This document shows, piece after piece, positions 20,807 to 26,870 of a stretch of DNA of 26,870 nt. Where the stretch lies: NCBI GenBank assembly GCA_030680655.1, contig JAUXUZ010000561.1, positions 1 to 26,870 on the forward strand. Direction: 5' to 3'. The notes under the pieces are model-generated. The model had not been told where the DNA came from. It saw nothing but the letters and a program-made list of their open reading frames with translations, and did no database searches. The position numbers and the translations under genes were made by a program. Origin of the DNA: Phycisphaerales bacterium. Its GTDB lineage: Bacteria; Planctomycetota; Phycisphaerae; Phycisphaerales; UBA1924. Position 1 is the stretch's first letter; the number at the start of each line of letters is the position of its first letter.

Positions 20807-22780
20807 GTGAACGGCCCGATTGTTGGCATCGACCTCGGCACGACCAACTCCCTGGTCGCGGTGGCCGGCTGGCCCAACCCGACCGACCCGCCCCGGGTCC
20901 TGGCCGACAACGCCGGATCGGCGTTGATGCCCTCGGTCGTGCGGTTCGATGACGGCGGGGCCGTTGTCGTCGGTTCGCCCGCGCGTTCCAGCGGCCCGGC
21001 CCACACCGGGCGCATCGTCGCGTCGGTCAAGCGCCTGATGGGCCGTTCGCTGGCCGATGCCGGCCCCGACCTCCCCTTTCTTCCCTTCGAGGTTGTCGCC
21101 GGCGAGGGCGACACCGCGCGCGTGCGCCTGCCCGGTGCTGGAGGCCGCAACGTCACCCCGCAGGAAGTCTCCGCCCACATCCTGCGCGCGCTCAAGGAGC
21201 GGGCGAGCAGCGCCCTGGGTGTGCCGGTCGAGCGTGCGGTCGTCACCGTTCCGGCCTATTTCGACGACGCCCAGCGCCAGGCGACGCGCGACGCCGCGCG
21301 TTTGGCGGGGCTCGACGCCGTGCGCCTGGTGGCCGAGCCGACCGCCGCCGCACTCGCCTACGGCCTGGGCACGCGCCCGCAGGGCCCGCAGAACATCGTT
21401 GTCTACGACCTCGGCGGCGGCACGTTCGATGTCTCGATCCTCCGCATCACGCCGGGATCGGGCGAGGCCGGTTCTGGCAAGCTCGCCGCCGACGCGTTCG
21501 AAGTCCTTGCCACCCACGGCGATACGCGCCTCGGCGGCGATGACTTTGACCACGCGGTTGTCACGTGGATTGTCGCGCGTGCGCTCGATGCCAACCCGCA
21601 GCTGCCGCCCCCCGATGCGCAATCGATCGGCCGGCTCAAGGCGCTGGCCGAGCGGGCCAAGGTCGAATTGAGCAGCAGCGAGTCCTCGGCGATCGACGTG
21701 GGCGCATCACTGGGCGGGGCCTGGGGCAGCGTCCCCGCTCTCACGCTCGCGCGAGCCGACCTTGACGGCCTTATCGCGCCGCTGGTGGACCGCACCATCG
21801 CCTCTTGCCGGCGAGCGCTGCGCGACGCCCAGCGCCAGATGAACGGCGAGCCGATCAGCGCGGTGATCCTCGTCGGCGGCGCGACACGCACACCGCTGGT
21901 GCGCGAGCGTGTCGGCCAGGTCTTCGGCCTCGCGCCGTACACGGCGATCGACCCCGACCAGGCCGTCGCCCTCGGCGCGGCCGTGCAGGCATCGATCATC
22001 GGCGGCGGCGCCGGGACGGCCCAGGCGCTGCTGCTGGACGTTGTTCCCCTCTCACTCGGCATCGAGACCGCCAACGGCGCCTTCGCCAAGATCATCGTGC
22101 GCAACGCGCCGATCCCCGCCGCCGGGCACGAGATGTTCAGCACGCAGGTGGACGGCCAGACGTCGGTCAAGCTCCACGTGCTCCAGGGCGAGCGCGAGAT
22201 GGTCGCCGACTGCCGCAGCCTCGGCGAGTTCCACCTCCGCGGCATCCCGCCGATGCCCGCGGGCATCCCGCAGCTGCGCGTTGACTTCGCGGTTGACGCC
22301 AACGGCCTGCTCACTGTCAGTGCGCTCGAACGCCGCAGCGGCAAGCGCCTCAGCGTGCAGATCGTTCCTCACCACGGCCTCAGCCGCGACGAGGTCGAGC
22401 GCATCGAACGCGAGAGCTTCGCCAACGCCCTCAGCGACATGAGCCGCCACCGCATCGCCGACCTGCTGGCCAACAGCCGCCTCGACCTGCTCTGGATCAA
22501 CCGCCAGCTCACCAGGGCGGGCGGGCTGGTCAGCGCCCCGCAGCGGGCGGCGATCGAGCGGGGCGCAGCGGCCCTGCAGGCGTTCATCGACCTGGCCGCC
22601 GCCGACGGTGGGGGGGCGGGTGTTGACCCCGACGCGTTCCATGCCGCCAAAGAAGCACTGGACCGCGCGAGCGTCCCGCTGCACGAGGCGTCGATCAAGC
22701 AGTCGCTGGCCGGCGAGACCGGGGCAGGGGGGGCAGGGACGGCAGGGGGGGCGGGGGGAACGGGGACGGCGGGCAGGTAA
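20807..22780 (+). CDS. hscA: Hsp70 chaperone, HscA-like
   Basis: 657 residues. ATPase domain: VGIDLGTTNSLVAV (6-19), VTVPAYFDDAQRQATRDA (146-163), VYDLGGGTFDVS (199-210), GDTRLGGDDFD (238-248), and ILVGGATRTP (around 355). The substrate domain has DVVPLSLGIET and HVLQGEREMVADCRSL, followed by LRGIPPMPAG. This last block is closer to HscA, the chaperone of iron-sulfur cluster assembly, than to DnaK. The tail after residue 635 is Gly/Ala/Thr-rich (GAGGAGTAGGAGG). No hscB, iscU or fdx adjoins it, so the iron-sulfur role rests on sequence alone; a second general Hsp70 is the alternative. The start is the GTG at 20807, close to the usual Hsp70 N-terminus. Confidence 0.8.
   Translation: MNGPIVGIDLGTTNSLVAVAGWPNPTDPPRVLADNAGSALMPSVVRFDDGGAVVVGSPARSSGPAHTGRIVASVKRLMGRSLADAGPDLPFLPFEVVAGEGDTARVRLPGAGGRNVTPQEVSAHILRALKERASSALGVPVERAVVTVPAYFDDAQRQATRDAARLAGLDAVRLVAEPTAAALAYGLGTRPQGPQNIVVYDLGGGTFDVSILRITPGSGEAGSGKLAADAFEVLATHGDTRLGGDDFDHAVVTWIVARALDANPQLPPPDAQSIGRLKALAERAKVELSSSESSAIDVGASLGGAWGSVPALTLARADLDGLIAPLVDRTIASCRRALRDAQRQMNGEPISAVILVGGATRTPLVRERVGQVFGLAPYTAIDPDQAVALGAAVQASIIGGGAGTAQALLLDVVPLSLGIETANGAFAKIIVRNAPIPAAGHEMFSTQVDGQTSVKLHVLQGEREMVADCRSLGEFHLRGIPPMPAGIPQLRVDFAVDANGLLTVSALERRSGKRLSVQIVPHHGLSRDEVERIERESFANALSDMSRHRIADLLANSRLDLLWINRQLTRAGGLVSAPQRAAIERGAAALQAFIDLAAADGGGAGVDPDAFHAAKEALDRASVPLHEASIKQSLAGETGAGGAGTAGGAGGTGTAGR
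22721..22764 (+). repeat. G-run tract with G-quadruplex potential
   Basis: The last codons of the Hsp70 gene contain successive runs of 4, 7, 3, 7, 6 and 4 guanines separated by 1-6 nt. This fits a G-quadruplex motif on the coding strand and encodes the low-complexity Gly/Ala tail. The 7-G runs are prone to slippage. Confidence 0.6.
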
Positions 22781-22853
22781 GTGGTTGGCAAAGGGGTGCT
22801 TCCCGGGCCACATACCATTGAGCGTGACCCTCCGTAACGCTTCGTATTGGTTA

Positions 22854-24605
22854 ATGCACGCGCGCACGTTTCGTCGGATTGTGCCGCTGCTGGCGCTCGC
22901 GCTGCTCGCCCTGGGCGGGCTGGCGCAGCCCCCCGCGCCCTCACCGGCGCGCGCGCCCGGCCGGCTCAGCCCCAACGTCGTGATCATCCCCTTCGAAGGC
23001 GAGATCGACGCCATCACGTCGGTCAGCCTGCGCCGGCGCATCGCCGAGGCTGAGCGGAGCGGTGCCGACGCGATGGTCATCCAGATCGACTCACCCGGCG
23101 GCGAGCTGGGCGCGGTGCTGGAGATCACCTCCGCGCTCAAGAAGACCTCGATCGGCCGCACCGTCGCGTGGGTCAACCCAATGGCCTACTCCGGCGGCGC
23201 GATCATCGCGCTGGCCTGCAACGAGATCGTGATCGCCGGTGGCGGCTCGTTCGGCGATGCGGCGCCGATCAGGGTCCAGGCGGGCTGGATGGGCAACGCG
23301 ATCGTGCCCCTCACCGGAACCGAGCGTGCCAAGATCCTCTCGCCCCTGCTGGCAGAGATCGTCGGCTCCGCGCGGCGCAACGGGCACGACGAGAAGCTGG
23401 CCCAGGGCATGGTCACACTCGGCGTTGAGCTCTGGCTCGTCGAGAACCCCAAGACTGGCGAGCGCCTCTTCATCGACCGCGCCGAGTTTGCGATCCTCTT
23501 CGACGGCCAGCCGCCCACCTCGCACCCCAGGCTCGTCGGCCCGCCCGAGGACGCCAAAGCCGGCGCATCACGCAAGAGCGAGCCGCTCGCCACGAACCCC
23601 GACGGCGCCGCCCCGACAGACCTGATCCCCGCTTCGCCGCAGATCACCCCGCAGACGGTGAGCGAGGCGAGCATGGCGCTCACCTCGCCGAGCCTCCGGC
23701 CGATCCTCACCGCCGCCGACAAGGGCCAGTGGAAGCTGCTGGAGTACGTCGCCGACGGCACATCGCTGTTCACCCTCAGCGATGCCGACATGCTCGAGCT
23801 GCGCATCGCCACAGCGCGCGTCAACACCCGTGACGAGTTGAAGCAGCACCTGGGCGCCGTCAACGTCATCACCATCGCGCCGGCCTGGTACGAGTGGGTG
23901 GCCCGCCTGCTGCAGAACCAGTGGATCCGCGGTCTGCTCATCATCGCCGTCATCCTCGGGCTCTTCGTGGAGTTCATCCACCCCGGGCTCATCCTCCCGG
24001 CCTCGGCGGCGGGCCTGGCGATGGTCGGGCTGCTGCTGCCCGACATGCTGATGGGCCTGGCGGGCTGGTGGGAGCCCGCCATGATCGTGGGGGGAATCGC
24101 GCTGATTGGCGTGGAGATGTTCCTCATGCCGGGCGTGGGGGTCGCCGGCGCGATCGGGCTGCTGTCGCTGATGGCCGGCCTGGTCCTGGCGTTCGTCCCA
24201 GCCTCAGCGCCGACTTTCCCCGGCATGGAGCGATCATCGTCGGGCCTGCTGTGGGGCCTGGGGTTCGTCGTCATCGGTATCACCACCGCCGCGACGGTCG
24301 GTTACTACATGAGCAAGAACATGCGCACGCTGCCGGTCCTGGGGAGGCTCGTCCTCCGCGACCGCCCGCGCGATGAAGATGTTGAGGGTGAGCCGGGGAT
24401 CGGTGCCGCCCCCGCGGCGAGCGGCGTGCCGGTGGTGAAGGGGCAAGAGGGCGTCGCGCTCACGCCGCTGCGCCCCTCCGGCAAGGCCGAGTTTGACGGT
24501 CGGGTGGTCGACGTCGTCTCCGACGGCCCGATGGTGCAGGCGGGCCAACCTGTGCGCGTGCTGCTGGTTGAGCAGATGCGCGTGGTGGTTGAGGTCGTTT
24601 CCTAG
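22854..24605 (+). CDS. Long NfeD protein with ClpP-class protease domain
   Basis: 583 residues from the ATG at 22854. Signal sequence (VPLLALALLALGGLAQ), then a ClpP/SppA-like domain (about 40-215): IPFEGEIDAITSVSLRRRI, VIQIDSPGGELG, and AYSGGAIIALACNEIV with the likely nucleophile S113; K160 is a candidate for the Ser-Lys dyad by analogy with the archaeal stomatin-specific protease. A linker (to about 340) is followed by four or five membrane segments and a C-terminal OB-fold domain (GQEGVALTPLRPSGKAEFDG...). Proteins of this type are encoded beside stomatin/flotillin genes and act at membrane microdomains. Short NfeD and FloA genes follow on the same strand at 45 and 96 bp, suggesting one functional unit. 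Confidence 0.87.
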   Translation: MHARTFRRIVPLLALALLALGGLAQPPAPSPARAPGRLSPNVVIIPFEGEIDAITSVSLRRRIAEAERSGADAMVIQIDSPGGELGAVLEITSALKKTSIGRTVAWVNPMAYSGGAIIALACNEIVIAGGGSFGDAAPIRVQAGWMGNAIVPLTGTERAKILSPLLAEIVGSARRNGHDEKLAQGMVTLGVELWLVENPKTGERLFIDRAEFAILFDGQPPTSHPRLVGPPEDAKAGASRKSEPLATNPDGAAPTDLIPASPQITPQTVSEASMALTSPSLRPILTAADKGQWKLLEYVADGTSLFTLSDADMLELRIATARVNTRDELKQHLGAVNVITIAPAWYEWVARLLQNQWIRGLLIIAVILGLFVEFIHPGLILPASAAGLAMVGLLLPDMLMGLAGWWEPAMIVGGIALIGVEMFLMPGVGVAGAIGLLSLMAGLVLAFVPASAPTFPGMERSSSGLLWGLGFVVIGITTAATVGYYMSKNMRTLPVLGRLVLRDRPRDEDVEGEPGIGAAPAASGVPVVKGQEGVALTPLRPSGKAEFDGRVVDVVSDGPMVQAGQPVRVLLVEQMRVVVEVVS

Positions 24606-24650
24606 CCGTGCCGCGCCCGGCGGTCCGCGCTCCCGTATCCTCCCATCCTT

Positions 24651-25136
24651 ATGGAATCCCTTCTTATCTGGGGTCTGGTGCTGCTGGCCATGGCCCTGGC
24701 GGTGGTGGTCGTTGACCTGTTCCTGCCCACGGCGGGCATCCTCGCCGCCGTCAGCATCGTGCTGGCGATCGCGGGCGTCGTCTGCCTCTTCCGTTACGAC
24801 ACCACCTGGGGCATCATCGGTTCGCTGCTGGTCATCGTCGGCGGGCCGTCGCTCTTTGTCGTCGGCTTCAAACTGATGCCCCACACCCCGATGGGCAAGC
24901 GGCTGATCCTCGGCGGCGGCGGGGCAGGCGATCAACCCCCGCCCCAGCAGGGCTCCCCGCTGGCACGCCTGATCGGCACCGAGGCGATGGTGGTCACCGA
25001 CCTGCGCCCCGTCGGCGTCGTGCGAATCGGTGACCAGAAGTTCGAGGCCGTCAGCGAGACCACCCTCATCCGGGCCGGAGCGACCGTCCGCATCACCGCG
25101 GCCGACGGCCTGAGCTTGAAGGTGCGCCCCGTCTAG
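24651..25136 (+). CDS. Short NfeD-like membrane protein
   Basis: 161 residues. Two or three membrane segments at the N-terminus (LLIWGLVLLAMALAVVVVDL, then ILAAVSIVLAIAGVVCLF, then GIIGSLLVIVGGPSLFVV), a Gly/Pro linker (GGGGAGDQPPPQQ), and a C-terminal OB-fold (IGTEAMVVTDLRPVGVVRIG, ending GLSLKVRPV). This is the protease-less NfeD form. TATCCT lies 9 nt before the ATG. Its position between long NfeD and FloA indicates that the three act together, with the OB domains probably contacting the flotillin-like protein. Confidence 0.85.
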   Translation: MESLLIWGLVLLAMALAVVVVDLFLPTAGILAAVSIVLAIAGVVCLFRYDTTWGIIGSLLVIVGGPSLFVVGFKLMPHTPMGKRLILGGGGAGDQPPPQQGSPLARLIGTEAMVVTDLRPVGVVRIGDQKFEAVSETTLIRAGATVRITAADGLSLKVRPV

Positions 25137-25180
25137 TTACCACCCCCCCCGCACCGCCCGCACCGGGTCCCCGTCACTTC

Positions 25181-25227
25181 TATACTCGAACCCAAACGCC
25201 CCATTCGGGCGTCGACTCGTGAAGGAG
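25181..25227 (+). promoter_or_regulatory. floA promoter element, leader hairpin and Shine-Dalgarno site
   Basis: TATACT (25181-25186) is a good -10; no matching -35 is seen. The leader then forms ACGCCC/GGGCGT (25196-25201 and 25207-25212, 6 bp, 5-nt loop), and AGGAG follows at 25223-25227, 5 nt before the GTG at 25233. floA may therefore be transcribed separately from the NfeD genes. Confidence 0.5.
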
Positions 25228-25232
25228 CTTCC

Positions 25233-26258
25233 GTGCCCAACAGCAACACCATCTGGCTCGTCGTCGGCATTATCGCCGGCATCGCCTTCTTGATCTTCGC
25301 CCTCTTCCTGTTCCAGTTCCTCAACCTCTGGATCCAGGCCTGGTTCAGCGGCGCCAAGGTGAGCATCATCGACCTGGTCGGCATGAAGCTCCGCAAGGTT
25401 GACCCCCGCGTGATCGTCCTGAGCCGCATCCGCGCCGTCAAGGCCGGCCTTGACGTGACCACCAACCAGCTCGAGACGCACTACCTCTCCGGCGGGCGCG
25501 TGCAGAACGTCATCACCGCCATCATCTCCGCCGAGAAGGCGAAGATCCCCCTCAGCTGGGACATCGCCACCGCCATCGACCTCGCCGGGCGCGACATCGT
25601 TGACGCGGTGCAGACCAGCGTGAACCCCAAGGTCATCGACTGCCCCGCCCAGGACGGCCCGCGCTCGACCATCGACGCGGTGGCCCAGGACGGCATCCAG
25701 CTCCGCGCCAAGGCCCGCGTCACCGTCCGCACCAACATCCAGCGCCTCGTCGGCGGCGCGACCGAGGAGACGATCATCGCCCGCGTCGGCGAGGGCATCG
25801 TCACGACCATCGGCTCGGCCCAGTCGCACAAGTCGGTCCTTGAGAACCCCGACAACATCTCCAAGACCGTCATGGCCAAGGGGCTCGACGCCGGCACGGC
25901 CTTCGAGATCCTCTCCATCGACATCGCCGACATCGACGTCGGCGACAACATCGGCGCCCAGCTCAAGAAGGCCCAGGCCGAGGCCGACAAGTCCATGGCC
26001 CAGGCCGAGGCCGAGAGCCGCGCCGCCAAGGCCCGCGCTCTGGAGCAGGAGAACAAGGCCAAGATCGAAGAGAACAAGGCCCTGGTCGTCCTCGCCGAGG
26101 CCGAGATCCCCCGCGCCATCGCCGCCGCCTTCAACAGCGGGCACCTGGGGATCATGGACTACTACCGCCTCAAGAACGTCCAGTCCGACACGCTCATGCG
26201 GTCGGCCATCGCCGGCGGCGGCACGCAGTCGGTCGGCGAACGCGGCCCGCTCAGCTGA
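25233..26258 (+). CDS. floA: Flotillin-like protein FloA
   Basis: 341 residues. One N-terminal membrane segment (WLVVGIIAGIAFLIFALFLF), then the UPF0365/FloA core with LVGMKLRKVDPRVIVLSRIRA (split around 48-69), LSGGRVQNVITAII, VTVRTNIQRLVGGATEETI, and a C-terminal coiled coil rich in Ala, Glu and Lys (KKAQAEADKSMAQAEAESRA, then KARALEQENKAKIEENKA). FloA proteins organise lipid-raft-like domains in the membrane and are typically encoded beside NfeD genes, as here. The GTG start is fixed by AGGAG. The Ala/Glu repeats and total length are normal for the family. Confidence 0.95.
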   Translation: MPNSNTIWLVVGIIAGIAFLIFALFLFQFLNLWIQAWFSGAKVSIIDLVGMKLRKVDPRVIVLSRIRAVKAGLDVTTNQLETHYLSGGRVQNVITAIISAEKAKIPLSWDIATAIDLAGRDIVDAVQTSVNPKVIDCPAQDGPRSTIDAVAQDGIQLRAKARVTVRTNIQRLVGGATEETIIARVGEGIVTTIGSAQSHKSVLENPDNISKTVMAKGLDAGTAFEILSIDIADIDVGDNIGAQLKKAQAEADKSMAQAEAESRAAKARALEQENKAKIEENKALVVLAEAEIPRAIAAAFNSGHLGIMDYYRLKNVQSDTLMRSAIAGGGTQSVGERGPLS

Positions 26259-26308
26259 GCGTTTAAACAATCGGGTACCCGCCGAAACGAATTGACTTGA
26301 CCCCCCAA

Positions 26309-26333
26309 GCCCCGGCACGAGCCGGGGTCTTTC
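26309..26333 (+). terminator. Rho-independent terminator of floA
   Basis: CCCCGGC (26310-26316), ACGA loop, GCCGGGG (26321-26327), extended by a G-T pair and followed by TCTTTC. It lies about 50 nt after the floA stop and just before the 3' end of the convergent gene. Confidence 0.75.
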
Positions 26334-26339
26334 AATCCG

Positions 26340-26870
26340 CTACCGCTCGCCCGCCGCGGTGCGCCCTGCACGCTGCAGCAGGTCGCGCACGCGGTTGGCT
26401 CGGTAGACCGGGTCGGCGCACAGCTTCGCCATCGCCTCGCGCACGCCGTCGGCGTCGGCCGCGGTCTCCACCGTCACCGGCAGCGGCGCATCGGGTGCGC
26501 GGTCGCGCACGCTGTCGGGCTCGGCATCGCGCGAGCTGCTGTTGATCCGCTCGTTCGCCGGCTCGACCACGCGCGCTGCGCTGCGCGATCCACCGGCGCT
26601 CCGCGCGTTCAGCGGCACACTCCCGAAGAAGAACCGCGTGTTCGCCGGGATCGCCGGTGCCACTCCGGCGCGCGTCGCCGTGTACTCACCACGCGGGAAC
26701 ACGGCGATCATCGCCCCCGACACCCGCGCGTACCAGCCCGCGTACGGCGTGTCGGCGTCCTCGGGGATCTGGTAGACGCCGGAGAAGTCGTTGGGCACAC
26801 CCACCGTCGCCGGGCCGCGCGCCAGCGACTTGCTCAATCCCCCCGCGTCCCCGCGCCCCTGCTCGACGCG
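26340..26870 (-). CDS. Hypothetical protein (3' part only)
   Basis: About 176 residues are visible; the frame stays open to the right edge (RVEQGRGDAGG precedes a TTG at 26837), so the start is probably outside. The best-conserved-looking part is VPNDFSGVYQIPEDADTPYA, then GWYARVSGAMIAVFPRGEY, followed by TRFFFGSVP. The C-terminal half is polar with a final helix (REAMAKLCADPVYRANRVRD). No signal peptide, membrane segment or known domain is seen in this part. It is convergent with floA, whose terminator lies just before its stop codon. Function unknown. Confidence 0.6.
   Translation of the reverse strand, partial: RVEQGRGDAGGLSKSLARGPATVGVPNDFSGVYQIPEDADTPYAGWYARVSGAMIAVFPRGEYTATRAGVAPAIPANTRFFFGSVPLNARSAGGSRSAARVVEPANERINSSSRDAEPDSVRDRAPDAPLPVTVETAADADGVREAMAKLCADPVYRANRVRDLLQRAGRTAAGER

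Noticed and set aside
22608..22853. Upstream extension of the long NfeD frame
   Set aside because: It overlaps the end of the Hsp70 gene and lacks a signal peptide; the ATG at 22854 gives a proper signal sequence.
25137..26318. 393-codon minus-strand frame over floA
   Set aside because: Antisense shadow made of Asp/Gly/Val codons opposite a well-recognised FloA protein.

Overview
The window is GC-rich bacterial DNA, and the gene content points to a planctomycete, most likely of the Phycisphaerae type. The clues are a secreted protein ending in two GC-type dockerin repeats, two secreted right-handed beta-helix paralogues that share a GPLNPPAG-x-VAPT N-terminal block, a PEP-CTERM-like tail that starts PTPGA, a small membrane protein with a CxxCGY...CPECGR zinc ribbon, and an NfeD/NfeD/FloA gene set. 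No rRNA, tRNA, CRISPR array, transposase or integrase was recognised.

Layout. 1-5.4 kb: the 5' part of a PlsC-type acyltransferase, divergent from beta-helix protein 1; a two-gene ABC exporter on the minus strand; a GC-dockerin secreted protein; and a decayed orphan dockerin module at 5235-5330. 5.4-8.3 kb: a small membrane protein divergent from beta-helix protein 2, then a PEP-CTERM-like secreted protein. 8.4-11.5 kb: a same-strand run of small genes (zinc-ribbon membrane protein, DUF4375-like, an unassigned DUF4304-like protein, DUF2185/Imm33-like, and a frameshifted gene). A repeat with a 39-bp identical core lies in the gaps between the last four, an arrangement resembling a cassette or poly-immunity array. 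11.5-18.4 kb: nuoF standing alone, a Kdo/InaA-type kinase divergent from a WaaE-like glycosyltransferase (probably lipopolysaccharide core assembly), a Tyr/Trp-rich then Pro/Ala-rich secreted protein, ilvE, and a PadR regulator. 18.6-26.9 kb: a pheT that lacks the EMAP-II tRNA-binding domain, an HscA-like Hsp70, long NfeD, short NfeD, FloA, and the 3' part of an unknown gene.

Regulation. A recurring arrangement is a -10-like hexamer (TANNNT) 5-7 nt before the start codon with no room for a Shine-Dalgarno site. Six starts have exactly 6 nt: 270(-), 340(+), 5875(-), 6021(+), 14120(+) and 18434(-). Three of them (340, 5875, 6021) also have a TTGC-type -35 at a 16-bp spacing. This predicts leaderless mRNAs. 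Other genes (7500, 16564, 25233, 10739) have ordinary Shine-Dalgarno sites. A PadR-type operator pair (18446-18466 and 18025-18045) flanks the padR gene, and a perfect 8-5-8 palindrome (3482-3502) lies upstream of the ABC exporter.

The best leads are the repeat-separated small-gene array, the leaderless promoter geometry, the PadR operator pair, the shortened PheT, and the live and decaying GC-dockerin modules side by side. None of these is proven from one window.
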